The notes under the pieces: model-generated
What the model saw: only the letters and a program-made list of their open reading frames with translations
The model's database searches: none
What the model was told of the DNA's origin: nothing
Source of the DNA: Siphlonurus alternatus
Taxonomy: Eukaryota; Arthropoda; Insecta; Ephemeroptera; Siphlonuridae
Assembly: GCA_949825025.1 (NCBI GenBank)
Contig: OX463783.1
Coordinates: 11,877,628 to 11,941,627 of the forward strand
Length of the DNA stretch: 64,000 nt
Direction: 5' to 3'
Translations under genes and position numbers: made by a program
Part shown: one piece after another, positions 1-13,009 of the stretch
Layout of the letters: the number at the start of each line of letters is the position of its first letter
Position numbering within the stretch: position 1 is the stretch's first letter

Positions 1-1264
1 TTTAAAAAAAAATTGAATTTTTTAATAATTTATTTCATTTATATTTTTTTATAAAAGAAATTTTAATTGAAATTTAATTGCAAAAGAAGAAATTAATGAA
101 AAATCTATAATATAATTACTTTTTTAATATTTCATAAAATAATTAAAACAAGTGCTTATTAAAATTGAAAATAATTATTAAAAAAATTGAAATGTCAATA
201 AAATCTTAATGACAATTTTATATAAAAAAAACATCAAATAAAAAGCACAACGTTTGCAAATAACAGTAAAATGCTCTACATTTAAATTTGACAGTATTTA
301 TAACAAAAATTAAAGAACAATTTGAAATAACATTGGACGACAAATAAAAGACAATACTTAAGGTCATTGTATTTTTTTTTTTAAAGTATATGAAATTAAA
401 TATAATTATACAAACTTTATACAGTGTCATTCTATAACATATTATTATTGTTTGAAATTGAAGTAGGAAATTCATTAAATAATAAAAAAAAGAGTCACAT
501 ATACTGGTAACATATAATTAGAAATAAAAATTTCTCATATATTTCAATACAAATCATATGATGACGTGTATATTTATTTTTTGTATCAATAAAATTTAAA
601 AATATTGATGAAAACTATTGTTTGCATTTAATATAATAAAAAAATATATACATGCTAGTTGTTGACTATAATTATATATTAAATTATCAGCTATATTATC
701 AATTTACACGTCATATGCTCATATAGAGAATATAAAAATACTGTCTGTACTTTGACACTTGTATATAAACTTCATCAGAGGCTAATTTAAAACCTTAAAA
801 AAAAATCAATTATCTTATTGATTTAATAATTCGTATAATACAGACATGCTAATTATCATTATTTTACAGACGAGTGGAGAATATGACAAGTTACTTACTA
901 CAATATTATATACAGAGTTGGTCAAAAAGAGTGGAACCCATTGTCTTATTAATTTTGAATCAGAATTTAATACATTGTACACACTTACATAACTTTATAA
1001 AACTGCAACCCTAAATATAATATTATAATTATTCATATTAATTTCACAAAATCAAATGCAAAACATTATATACTTGCAAACAAATAATAACTGTACCATA
1101 TATATGCATGCATATATACAATTTGTATAGGAATTGACGTAAGTCCTCCTTTTCCCTGCATGTAATAGCATATAATATGGGGATTCTTCATACTCTGATT
1201 AACCTACAGTAAAAATGAAATAATTTTCAACATTGTTTCTCTACCCATTTTTCCATAAAACCCA
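1..1264. other. AT-rich, no gene seen
   Basis: Mostly A/T with short homopolymers; a small ATATATGCATGCATATAT palindrome near 1099-1116. No splice-bounded coding sequence recognised. Confidence 0.6.
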
Positions 1265-1266
1265 TA

Positions 1267-1590
1267 ATGAGATATTAGAATGTGAAAATTTTAGTGGCTT
1301 AATCAAAAGAAGGGGTAAAAATATGTTACTGTGAATTTTTTCAGATTTTTCTGAGACCGGGAACTATTTTTAAAAAATTATTGAAAGTCTATTTCATGAC
1401 ATCACGGGTGGCACTGCCCTATCCTTTTTCTTAAGGAGTGCCGCCCGTGACGTCATCAAAATAGACTTTCAAAAATTTTTTTAAAATAGTTCCCGGTCTC
1501 AGAAAAATCTGAAAAAATTCACAGTAACATATTTTTTTTTACCCCTTCTTTCGATTAAGCCACTAAAATTTTCACATTCTAATATCTCAT
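1267..1590. mobile_element. Foldback MITE, family A copy 1
   Basis: A 324-bp near-perfect palindrome. The left arm begins ATGAGATATTAGAATGTGAA and the right arm ends TTCACATTCTAATATCTCAT. TA flanks both ends (1265-1266, 1591-1592). The inner arm, GAGACCGGGAACTATTTTTA followed by AAAAATTATTGAAAGTC, is shared with copies at 17.4, 21.2 and (decayed) 52.0 kb. The centre contains TGACGTCA. No coding capacity. Confidence 0.88.
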
Positions 1591-1592
1591 TA

Positions 1593-2445
1593 GCACCCCC
1601 CAATTTTTTTTCAATATATTTCTTAATAAGGATTTTCATTTATAATATTTATTTTTCCATTGCTACATTTAAGCTGCTATGCATTAAAACAGACTGCTGC
1701 TTACCATGCATAAAACTTCCATTCTTATACATAGGAAAATATTAGATTTAAATATTTAAAATATATTTTTATGCTAAATTGTTATGTACTTAGTTCTGAG
1801 CATATCCACGACCTAGGTCAAGGCAGCACCATACAATATCATGTACTTTCAACCCCTGAGGGTATATGAAAAAAAAAAAAAGAGGGTGATGGCTTTTGTG
1901 TGACGATCAGACAAAACAGACCCCCTACCCTTCATGCAACACCTTTTTTTAATACACGAGGGGTTGTTAGGAGGTGGTGGCATCTCACAATAGTCCTTTG
2001 AACTAACACGTTTTATAATTATTATTTTTATTTTAATATTTATTTTAATTTTAAAAATTGAAATAATCATTTCGTATTTTTTTCCGTCGAATGAAAATAT
2101 GAAAATATTACATGTATGTACGTATACTTAATAATTTGAATTAAGGTTTATATCTATTGTTATTAATTTAATTTTAATTCAAATTATTAATTATTTTAAT
2201 ATTAATTTCAAACAAGGAAAACTATATGGAATTGTGAAAAATGCGAATAAAATATAATTATCAATTTACATTATAAGGTTATAAAAATAATATAATGTAG
2301 GATTCCAAAATTCCAAGGGAAAATTGGAATTAAGAAATAATTTATTTTATTAGTTATATACATAAGATCAAGTCGTCTTATATATAATATAATAGTATAT
2401 ATCTATTTATCAAATCATGATTGGTAGTATAATATATATGCTAAG
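1593..2445. other. AT-rich, no gene seen
   Basis: A short GC-richer patch (1800-2000) has no recognisable coding or repeat identity. Confidence 0.6.
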
Positions 2446-2548
2446 TTAAAGCTTAATTGGCAATTTAAACCATGACACATAAAATTTTAATAAATCATCA
2501 TTAATACTGGGAAATATTTAAAAAAAAATTTGCAGGTTCGATCCTTAG
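2446..2548 (+). repeat. Possible tRNA-derived SINE head (Pol III A and B boxes)
   Basis: AAGCTTAATTGG (2449-2460) fits the A-box consensus at 11 of 12 positions, and GGTTCGATCC (2535-2544) is a perfect B box. The 75-bp spacing is long for a tRNA, and no cloverleaf is evident, so a degenerate SINE is more likely than a tRNA gene. Confidence 0.35.
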
Positions 2549-4063
2549 TTCTAGTAACTTTTCATAAACCTTACAAAATAAATATAAATCACTTTAATGA
2601 CTATACACAAACTATAAAAATGTATTATTATTTTTCTGTTTTTCACCATAAAAGTACATTTTTATTGTTAAAAATATTTAAGAGCAAATCTTACGGAAAT
2701 TTTTACTTTTATTATATAAAAGTATTTGGTGTATAGATCAGTAATATCATGATATATTTGACAATATGTGGCAAAGAAAAGAAAAACACCTTTAGTTTAC
2801 TATATATGTGAATAGTTTTTAAGAAAAGAATGATATAGAATGTATAGAAAAATAAGAAAAATTAGTCTTAGAGTTAGGAGACAGTTTCGACGACCAGGTG
2901 TAAGGGTAGTTTCTACCCCCTACCTATGTCCAAGAACATTATTTTTCTCTACTCTAGCAATACATATCACAATGTATCATTCAAGCATCATATCTCTCAC
3001 ACTGTAAAGAAAAGAAAATAAATGAAAAAAAAAAAAATGTGACAAAAATATTTTAGTATAAAAAATATTCAATGTTATTTTTATAGTTACAAGAATTTAA
3101 ATTAGTTTTTATAAATTTAATTACTGTTATTTTATGTTAATAAAAACCTTATAAAATGATTGAATACGTAAATTAAATTTTTTTCAAGGAAGGATTCATA
3201 AGTTTATTAAGCAACAGATATTAATTTATTTTGATTTATTGAATAAAAAATTCATTTATAATATTTCAAAGTTATTGGAATCATTAAACATTGTACTGGA
3301 ATGGCATTTTTTTTTAATTGCACAACATTATCTCTATATTATTATTATAGGTATAAAACGTACAAAGAACCAGCAGGTTTGTCACTAACCACGGGTATAA
3401 TCTCATTGAATTTAGTCTGATATTAACCACATTAATAGCTGGCTGGCTATTATATAATAAAATATTATTGCTGGTTATTTTTTCCTACAATTTACTAATT
3501 TATGTAATTGTAATACATACTAAATATTTCCCAAACTTTCGATCAAAATTTTCTAAATAATCTAAACCTTATTGCAAATATATTCACACGTATATAACCA
3601 AGGCTTATGTCACAAACCATGATATATATAGGGCAGATGTGCCAAACATATAAGACCTTATAATGATAAAAATCTTAGAAAGCTTAGTATATCAATATGT
3701 AATCTTTGATTTCGATCTTCATATATATTCTCTTATTATACATAATAACAATAACCTTTTTTTTTTCTATAAACTAAGAATGAATTTTATTTTTAAAAAT
3801 ATAGGAGCTTAAAAATCTAGTGCTTCAATTCTTTCTACCCTCTAAATAATTCTATTGGACACCCTGGCAACCTCTAGAATTTCTTTTATGAAATTAACAA
3901 AGACTGTCACAGATTTAGTGGTTTAGGTTAGGTAGTAGGAGAGCATATATAGTGATTAACAGGGACCGATATATAAAATCTTTTCATTATAATAAAGTTG
4001 ACAACAATAACCTTTCTTGGACATTGATGTAAGATTTCCTGAGGATTCGTTCAATAATATATG
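2549..4063. other. AT-rich, no gene seen
   Basis: Unstructured AT-rich sequence with occasional short GC patches (2880-2930, 3880-3900); nothing identifiable. Confidence 0.6.
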
Positions 4064-4065
4064 TA

Positions 4066-4188
4066 CACTCGTCGCCTTGGAAAATTTCCCTTTACTGCCA
4101 TGTTAATCATCATACCCCCCGTAAGAATATCACAGGACATAGTGATTTAACAAGGCTGCAAATGAGAAATTTTTCAAAGCGACGAGTG
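4066..4188. mobile_element. 123-bp TA-flanked MITE
   Basis: Inverted ends of about 25 bp: CACTCGTCGCCTTGGAAAAT (left) and TTTTTCAAAGCGACGAGTG (right), with a few mismatches. TA on both sides (4064-4065, 4189-4190). Confidence 0.75.
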
Positions 4189-4190
4189 TA

Positions 4191-6179
4191 CAGTATCTTT
4201 CTTATTATTTTCTGTTGATTTTGGGTTCAGTAAATTGTACACTATTTTTCATATAATACTGTACATTTAGAAATTATTTTATAAATGAGACAAAAGTGCA
4301 ATTAAATTTAATTGCTTTCGTTGAAAAAAAAAAAATGATAAAATAATTTGCTCAAATTTTATCCACTGAAACATTCTGTACCTAATTTTAAATATAGCTG
4401 CTACTTTTGCTTCTAAGCTTTTAAAAAGTATCTTGTCTCAAATATTATATAATTGTGAAATAACATAATATTGTAAAATAAATAAATTTGGCGATACAAT
4501 GCAGTAAAAATTAAAATTTACAAACCAAAACAATGTTGCATGTTTTAATTTATCAAAAATAAATTTCAGAAATAAAAATGTATAGCAAACGAAAAGACTA
4601 ACATGCAAAGAAAATATCCCTACTTATAATCTCGTTTTAAACCCTTACAAACTAATACAATTGAAGTATATCAATCAATGATAAAAAATTGTAAAAAAAA
4701 AAATTAAGCATGAGAAAAAAGAAGTAAGGATTTATAGTGAATTTTTTTAAACTATCAAATATCAGGTATCAATACAATAGCTGTTCGTTACCTGCATCGT
4801 TATATAGTGGTGGTCTTATATATATAGGGTGCATCAATGTATTGAAAAAACACTTTTATATTAAACCATAGCAACATTTATAATGAATAGACAAGAATAT
4901 TGGCATGTACACCCCTACTCAAAAATATCTAGATTCCTTCCCTTATTTGCAAAGATATGAAGAATTTAGAAATGAAATTCGAAAGTAGTCTGCACCCCTC
5001 TGAAATTAATTGAGTCTCTTTTATAAGAAGTGTCATATTGTTAAAGAATTTAGAAACTTATGTCTATGGGTGTACTTATAAAGTTATAGAAAAGTAGATA
5101 GCAAAAATCTATTTATTTACAAATATAATAGTTTACAAAAATGATTAAATGTTATTTTTCTCTCACCAACGGAATTTTCTTTTATTATTAATATTAATGA
5201 TAAATTATTAACAAAATATAATTAATCCACACCACCACGTATATAATAAAAAAAGGAACTATTATGTTTAGTATAAAGAATATTTTTTTTATGTATACCA
5301 TAAATTTTAAATCTTACCTAATTTTGAAGATTTATTAAAGAAATTAAAAATATAATAATAATAATCCTTTAAAAAAAAAAGCAAAAGCATACTACTAAAA
5401 TTTATTGTATAGTATAGAACGTTAAAGAAAATAGCTTTTGTAAGATGCTTCTCTTCTTGAAAATTTCTTATACCATTTTTTTTTCTCTTCTCTCTTTCTC
5501 ATCTTTTCTTAAGAGATCTTTGGAGGTTATTATTATTATTATTTTTCCACCCTAAACCACCCCCAAGCAGTTTTCCTTCTTTTCTTTTCTACTAAGAAGA
5601 GAAATTTTTCTTTTCACTGAGCTTAACATAAATCCAAAGCAAACGTCACCTACGAAATAGCTCAACGATTTTAATGAACTATAATAGAAAAAAAAGAGGT
5701 TCTTTCTTATATTATTATTATTATATAAGATGCATAAAAATCTTGCACATGACTTACGCTATTGTATATTATACTCTTGATAAAAGAATAAAATATATAT
5801 TTTTTTAAATAATAAAAATGTATTGCGTATTATAATGAAAATATAGGGTTGCGCAAGATTTTTTTAATTTCAAATCTTAGGGTTTGCATTACCGTTTTAC
5901 TATAATGAAACTACTCATAATTAAAGTAACAAATACCCTAACGAATATTCATTAAATTTTGTAAGATATTTTATTTTTCCAAATATTTCTTTTAATAAAA
6001 TAATTTATGCAACTGGGTTCTTTATTTTAATTATTATATAATAATATTTTTAAAACATTATCTTTCAAATTATGACAGTAATTTTGTTTCAATTAATTAA
6101 AATTTCATGCAAAAAAGATTGAAATTTTGTCGATGAGTCCGTGTTTATTACTGCGAATTGATTTAAGTTTAAACATATT
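4191..6179. other. AT-rich, no gene seen
   Basis: Contains a pyrimidine-rich stretch (5450-5600). No feature recognised. Confidence 0.6.
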
Positions 6180-6357
6180 GGGGGGCATTCACAAAGCACT
6201 TTAACCCCCACTTTAGCCTCAATTTTTATCCCTGGTGCTAAACATGGTACTAAACCAGGGGCTAACCATGTTAAGCTCATAGTTTAGCAACATGTTTAGC
6301 ACCAGGGATAAAAATTGAGGCTAAAGTGGGGGTTAAAGTGCTTCGTGAATGTCCCCC
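6180..6357. mobile_element. Palindromic MITE, family B copy 1
   Basis: The left arm GGGGGCATTCACAAAGCACT and onward is inverted almost perfectly, ending GTGAATGTCCCCC. The arms are about 70 bp, with repeated GCTAAACATG-type motifs around a short loop. A second copy lies at 55.7 kb. Confidence 0.85.
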
Positions 6358-7189
6358 ATTGTTTTTAACCTTTGTTCAAGTTATCATAAAAGCAAGTAAA
6401 TGATTGTTGTTCACTTAATTTGCAGTTAAGATAATTCTTTTCCTCACCCCCCTTGCTATTTTTAAAAGAGGACAAAGTAAAAACAAGAATATATTTTTTA
6501 CCTTGAATTCTGTGAAATTGTAATTGAATATTTAATAAACTAAAAAAGTTTTTTTATGTTTTTACGTCATCGTATGTAATAATTATTGATGAACAGCTGT
6601 ACAAACTACTGTATGTTGTTATAGAAAATATTATATATTAACAAAAAAGGTATATATATAAAAAGAAAAAAAAAATAGTGCTATTATTTTTAATGTAATA
6701 CAGACGTAAGGATTAAGAATTGAAACCTTATAAAATTTGTCTTTGACATTTTTTTTTTATCATTCTTCTTCATAAGAGTTTCACCTTTATAATATGTATG
6801 GCATTCATTTAACGCGAGAAACCTTAGCTAATCACAAATCAATAAACGTAAAATATATAAAAGCAAATTTTTTTTATGTATACTTGAAAATTTTATAGAA
6901 GTACAGTCAAAAACACATAAAAAAGAATTTATACAAAAGAAAAGTTACGATTAGCAGTTAGAGCACTTCAAAATTTGACGATTATAATACACTTTTCAAT
7001 AAGCCCTTAATTAGTATCATAACACCTGAAAGGTAACCAAAATTGCACAGTTTTTAACATAAATATTATTTTAAAATTTAGATAGAAAAAAAGAAATATT
7101 GTTGGAAAATTGTAATTAAAAAATTAAAGGTAAGTACGCCTCTGGACTCCACGAACTTACTCCTGCTTTGTTTTTAAGCGTTGTATACC
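6358..7189. other. AT-rich, no gene seen
   Basis: No repeats or coding signals beyond short homopolymers. Confidence 0.6.
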
Positions 7190-7330
7190 ATGCCACGCAC
7201 TCACACAGTCTATGAATATCCAAAACTCTTTTGATATTGATAGACTGGGTGCTCTTCTTACATCTCCTAAAATTTCAAATCTGCATCTCTCTGTCTATTG
7301 AAGCTGCTGATGCAAGTAAAGCAGTATTTA
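7190..7330 (+). repeat. Dispersed repeat C, copy 1
   Basis: CTTTTGATATTGATAGACTG then GGTGCTCTTCTT, and the following CTGTCTATTGAAGCTG, recur in the same orientation at 53.05 kb. CAGTCTATG and CAAAAC also precede both. It is an unclassified interspersed repeat; an ORF covering it (7231-7503) is probably fortuitous. Confidence 0.6.
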
Positions 7331-7505
7331 GGTTCATGCTGTTCCATCAGTGGTGTGGCTTATTATGCATGCATGATGCAATTTTTAGGAGAAGCAAATG
7401 CAGCCTGTGCAACAAACCTCTTAATCAAACAAAATCTTTTGTTTGCTTATTGACTTGTGATATTTTCACACAAACATTATTACCAATATACATTTTATAC
7501 TAACA

Positions 7506-7746
7506 CAATCTTAAAAAAAATTGGCTGAATTTTGACATCTTATAATCAGTATATTTTTAACGCCTTAAATCACGATTTTTCAGGTGTTTCGTAGTCAATA
7601 TTCAGTAGTCAGCATATACTGTCAGTATATAGCTTATACTGACTACTGAAAATGCGCAACGAAACACCTGAAAAAAGCATGATTTAAGGCGTTAAAAATG
7701 CACTGATTATAAGATGTCAAAATTCAGCCAAATTTTTTTAAGATTG
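7506..7746. mobile_element. 241-bp near-perfect palindromic MITE
   Basis: The left arm begins CAATCTTAAAAAAAATTGGC and the right arm ends AATTTTTTTAAGATTG. Arms exceed 100 bp with few mismatches, including GTGTTTCGTAGTCA against TGCGCAACGAAACACC. The loop is near 7625. Confidence 0.85.
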
Positions 7747-10232
7747 ACAGTATATTTTCTATATACAATTACATAATATATAATATCTTTGCGACATTTC
7801 TATATAATATACTGTATATAAGCCAGACATCATCATATTATTTTTATATTGATTTTTATTATAACACAATGACAAATCAAGATTATATTTTCTTTCATTT
7901 TCTCTATATATACAAAAAGTTAAAGCTTGGATTTAGTCTGTCGTACCAAATTCTATTGTTCATTTTGTTGGAAGAAGAAAAAAAAAGAAAATCGTCACAT
8001 CATCATTGACGCCTGCTTCGATATAACAACAACCATTTATTAACAACTTATATAGTTTTATAAATTATAGAATAACACCGGAAACTAAAGTTCCAATTCA
8101 CCTTTTTTACTCTGAAAATTTGCAAAAAAGTACTTGTAATTTTAAGTTAAAGTATGGATAAAAAAAAACAGAAACCCATAACTTCCGGTTACTTCCAGTA
8201 ATAATTTTGTAATAATAAAACTATATATTTGATGATCATATATAAGGAGAGTAAAATACACATCATACATTAGGAACAATAAGATTGATACAATAGTACA
8301 AAGTTCAAAATATAACAATAGGAAATAATATATATAAAAATCTATACATTAAATTTATTATAAAGATATCATTTTTGTAATATGATAGATTACTTTTCGG
8401 TTGAAGAAATATTGTAGTGTAATATTATATACAAAAGTTAATTATAATAAGGTTCAAATTGTATTTATTTTAATATGAAAATCAGCTTTAAAGAATATAA
8501 ATCACATTTTGATGATGAGGGGTGTTTTCGAAATCATTGCTCATGAGTTTTAGTTGATTAAAATAGTGAAGGGTATATTTCTATATCAATAAAATTTTAG
8601 AAATACATTTTCTTTTTAAAAAGCAAGTTATGAACTTAAAAAAAAAATGTAAATGTATTTGAATGAATTTATTAAAAAAAATCACTGACAATTTTTATGG
8701 TTGTCATGAATATTGTTTCAACCTGATTTTTTTTTGTTATTTCATTGTTGAACAACAATATTGTCAATATTTATCATATATTTGCATCCGATTGATCATT
8801 AAAAATGAAGCTATAAAATTATTTAAACAATACCTCATTTCTAAGTAATTGGTATCATTGGCCTTCTATATATTTTTATTGTAAAAAAAAAACATATAAT
8901 TATATTTAATGACGTGTGTTTTACATCACAATATTTTACTGCGACTCAGGAAAAATTAAATTGTTTCAAATAAATGATAGAATTTTCTATGGGAGGTACT
9001 TGTTTCATTGAAATTTGAGTTTATGTCTTAAATAATGAATGATCTCTATACATTTTTTTAATAGAAATTGCATTCTTGTGACGCTATGAAATTAACTTTT
9101 GATATATTTTTAGTTAAATTGATGAAATTTTCAAGTGATTCCATATATATGATTTTCAACAGAACCTTGAAATCTTGAAAAAATTATAATGATGGTAATC
9201 AAGTTTTTGCTAGTATGGCCTATTATTGACTTGAATAATATTGATTTGAAATAGTTCTGCAACATAATATACAAATATTAATATAACCACAGTATATTAT
9301 ATAAAAAAAATAGCTCGTTTGCAATAAATGACCTTTTTTTTTACAGTATTGTTTTTTTTTCTGATGCATTCCAGCAATATAATAATTTATTCAAGTTAAA
9401 ATTTTTTTATATAAAACAAAACCCCATGCACAAATCCCAGATGTACATAACAAATCATTTTGTGAATTAAAAATAAAAATCTACATTGTTTTATGGTTTT
9501 TATTATAAAAAAAAACTTCACTACTTATATCCATAATTCACCGCAAGTTTTAAAAAATATCTTTAGTCAACGTAAATTTGATTTTAATCTATAATACAAA
9601 ATATATATATTTTTTTTTCTCTCTCTCTAACAAATTTATGTTAGTTCAGATTTTTACTAGATTGGCATACAGATCACGAGTTTTCTAATTAGTTTTATGT
9701 TATCCAAAAAGCTTATACTGTATAACCAATTTTACAATCTAGCTTTGGTTTTAGCATTTTCTCTTAATTAAGCTGCAAATCACAATTCTAATCGGTCGCT
9801 TGTTAGTCTTCTTTTTTTTTTTTTTTTATCATACTACTTCGTTAATATTAATGAGCTTTCAGGCACGGTTTATAATATACGTTGTTATATATTTAGATAA
9901 AGGTTACGTTACAATGTGTATATGGCTATATAAGAGAATATTTTATTTTTATTACAATTTTATAGATACCCTCAGACCAGTATAATATGTTTTCTAAACT
10001 CGATTTTTCTCTTATGTTAATATGTGCATGCAAAAAAAGAAAATTCGAAAAGATATACTGCAGGTAACTAAAAATTTCAAATTTATGATGAAATCATGCA
10101 AGTACTCATTTTATTTAAAAATCCATTTTAAGATATTTGATCAGTATTTGGGTTGAGCAGCTTATAGTAACAAATCATATAATACAGTATATATAAATAG
10201 ACAACCTGGCATGAAATTTTATTTATTACATT
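7747..10232. other. AT-rich, no gene seen
   Basis: Long featureless stretch; a possible weak shared segment with 20.2 kb (ACTTCCGGTT and CCCATAACTT) is too short to call. Confidence 0.6.
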
Positions 10233-10937
10233 TGAGTCTACTGGTTGCAAAAACCTCTAAAGACCAAATTTTCAAAAATGGTTTTATTATTGATACATAT
10301 TCTTTAAAACACATTTTATTTGGTATAAAAAAATTGGGTTGCAAAAACCTCTTCTTCCCATGCTAAATGGGCTATAAAGCAGAAAGTTGGTTGCAAAAAC
10401 CTCTACTTCCACGGCGGGAACGTTTAAAAATCACTTTTTCAAAATTTAAAAAATTCTACAACCCCCAATTATTTTTTGAGAATTTTTTGGTTGATGAATT
10501 CAGCTTCCTGGGGGCCACATTAGTATGGTTAGATACCTAGTTTGCCCAAAACTCGAAATTCATATTTTTATGGGTTCATGGGCAAAATTTTTAAGTTTTT
10601 CCCAAATGGAAAAGTTAGGTATCTGACTATACATTAATGACCTCCCTTAACCCAATTATTTTTTTAAAAAAATTCTCAAAAATTTTTTGACACAGATATG
10701 GGCAGATTTTCAAAAAGTTAGTTGCAAAAACCTCTACTTCCATTTTTGAAAATTTCCCTAAATTTGGTTTTTGGTTGAATGGGCATATTTTTGTTCTGAA
10801 TCTTATTTTTTTGATCCAATCAACCCCCAATAAAAATTTCAAGTTGATATGTTAAAAAATAAGCTTGCTACAGTTTTTTGCCCATTACCTAAAAAGTGAA
10901 AAACTGGATTTAGAGGTTTTTGCAACCAGTAGACTCA
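10233..10937. mobile_element. 705-bp non-autonomous transposon with repeated GGTTGCAAAAACCTCT motifs
   Basis: Terminal inverted repeats of about 29 bp: TGAGTCTACTGGTTGCAAAA at the left, TTTTGCAACCAGTAGACTCA at the right. The motif GGTTGCAAAAACCTCT recurs in direct orientation at 10243, 10337, 10389 and (first base changed) 10720, and inverted at 10912-10927. No long ORF. No clear target duplication, so the superfamily is unassigned. The repeated motifs look like transposase-binding sites (inference). Confidence 0.75.
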
Positions 10938-10989
10938 TTTCATGATTTTATATTTTGACTTCGAGTTTTTACTTTTAATTTTCTCTAAT

Positions 10990-11182
10990 ACACTTTTAAA
11001 ATAGAGAAGAGAGACGCTGTGACGTAATAGTCATTGCAGCACCTTTTTCTATGCTTCCATGTTAAATATTTGCATGACTATGACGTCACAGAATTTTGTA
11101 GAATGATTTTATGATGTTAGAAAGTTAAAAAAAAATCTGAAAAAAATTAACATTACATAACTCGAGGCCTTCTATCCAAATA
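10990..11182. mobile_element. Relic of a foldback MITE with a TGACGTCA core
   Basis: GCTGTGACGTAATAGTCAT (11016-11034) is inverted as ATGACTATGACGTCACAG (11074-11091). The right flank, with AAATCTGAAAAAAATTAACA and then CTTCTATCC, recalls the right arms of family A. Outer boundaries are not clear. Confidence 0.4.
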
Positions 11183-11859
11183 TAATAAAAAAACTCTAAA
11201 AATGCCATGCAGCCTGTCCATACCTACTCCCAGATTTACTATCAAACAATACTAACAAAATAATCGTGTTACATTATTAATCCGTGAATCTTTTTAATAT
11301 AATTTTTATTGTATCTTAGCCAAGTGATATTATACATACACACACCTTTCATATAAGCTCTTTTATAACCCTTTCTCTCACGAGTTTTAAAACAATAAAG
11401 AACTGAATTATTAATCAATTACTAATCAAAAATGCAAGACACATATTACTTATTGATACATACACACCTGACTTATGAAATTCTAGGAAATTTAATACTC
11501 TCTAAGAATAAATGAGGTAATTATGGAACATTGCCAATAATAATTGTAAACTTTTTTTTTATCAAAGCATAAAATTATACTTATTGTTTATACTTCATGT
11601 TATAGGTTTTATTAATATTTTAATAACGTATCAGAATATTTTGATCAAGGATTACAGATAACGTATACACGGATACACACGTTTTTATGTACGTATAAAA
11701 AAAAAAAAATTGTGTACACTTTAATAATTTTAATTAATTTTTATAATATTGATTGATTTTTATTTTAAACTTTGACATGTGACAGTATAATATTACTGCC
11801 AATGATTCTTAGAAATATTATCATAAAGAATCGTTCAGAATTAGGGGGGAGGGAGGGGG
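11183..11859. other. AT-rich, no gene seen
   Basis: Ends in a G-rich run (11843-11859) beside the hAT-like remnant. Confidence 0.6.
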
Positions 11860-12065
11860 CAGTGGCGTAGCCAAGACAAAAAATTCGGTGAGGGTTCTTT
11901 GCATTCGGTTGGTACTTTTCTAGAAATGCGAGTAAGGGTAAATCCTGATACATCCAAAGCTATATAATGTATATTTTTCTTATACCTTAATTAACTGACT
12001 CGGGTTTGGATGGCCATCTGCATGTAACCCCCTGAAAATTGAAAAAAAAAAAGTCTATGCCACTG
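11860..12065. mobile_element. hAT-like MITE remnant
   Basis: The left end CAGTGGCGTAGCCAAGAC and the right end GTCTATGCCACTG form an inverted pair of the CAGTGGCGTAGCC type known from many hAT MITEs. A G-rich run lies just outside the left end. I see no 8-bp target duplication, so the element may be rearranged. Confidence 0.6.
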
Positions 12066-13009
12066 CCACTGCATGGACAAAATCCACCTTGAATCGAATA
12101 ATCAAGCAGCCAGTAGGTGTGATTTTTATTAATCTATGTACACCACTATATAGTGTTTGATGAATAAAATATTATTATTATTTTTATTAATTCGTGAATA
12201 ATTTAATTTCGATGGTATTTCTATACATAGCTAATTAATTAAATACTAATTTCATCATTTATGACACTCATTCCCATTCTCCTCTTAGCCCTTACATAAA
12301 TTCTTTTAATGAGAAAAGGAATAAAAAATTCATGTTTTAATTTTTCATGTATATTTTTAATTTTCTTATTTATACTATAATCAAATTGAATATACATTAA
12401 TAAAAATATTATAATTAAGAATATTATTATATTAAAATAAAATCTACAAATTTTAATAATAAACAAAAAGTTACAATATATCACAGCAATGTAAATAAAA
12501 ATGCTGATTCTCCTTGTTTCAATTTCAATTCCTTCCCCTCCATGCATGCTGCTTCCCTCCCCTCATTCTCCCCCACCACCACCTTCTTTCTTCTGTTTCT
12601 CGCTCACAAATTACTGTGGATGAGCTGGACGGATCGCCGGTGTGTTTTTTAACGAATGTAACATGCATGTACGTCTTAGTGATTGTAAAATTCCTATCTT
12701 TTACTGTGAAATTTTGTAATTTGAACGTGGTAACGAGTATCTACAATCAAATATATAATGTAAGTTGTGAGATTTTAATTATAAATGCTAGAGTATAATG
12801 TTTTTATTCATAATGAGTGCTTGTTTGTTGATGTTTTATGATGAAAGAAACTTCTTTTTACTCTGAAAATATTAACATTACATTTTAATTATTAGAAACA
12901 ATGTTATATTATTGTGATGTTGATGGCAAATTATTGTTAATATGATACAGAAATTGTTAAATCTTTACAAAAGTTTTGTGTCGTATTATGAGCCAAGCTT
13001 GTAAAACGT
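12066..13009. other. AT-rich with pyrimidine island
   Basis: A C/T-rich island followed by a GC-richer patch (12530-12640) is open in one frame but has no recognised domain. Confidence 0.5.

Noticed and set aside
2449..2544. A tRNA gene
   Set aside because: Good A and B boxes, but 75 bp apart, with no acceptor stem or anticodon arm visible; kept only as a possible SINE head.
3880..3905. Possible ninth SINE-core copy (CACCCTGGCAACCTC)
   Set aside because: Similarity to the core is limited to a few bases and lacks the GGTCGG or CTGAGG parts.
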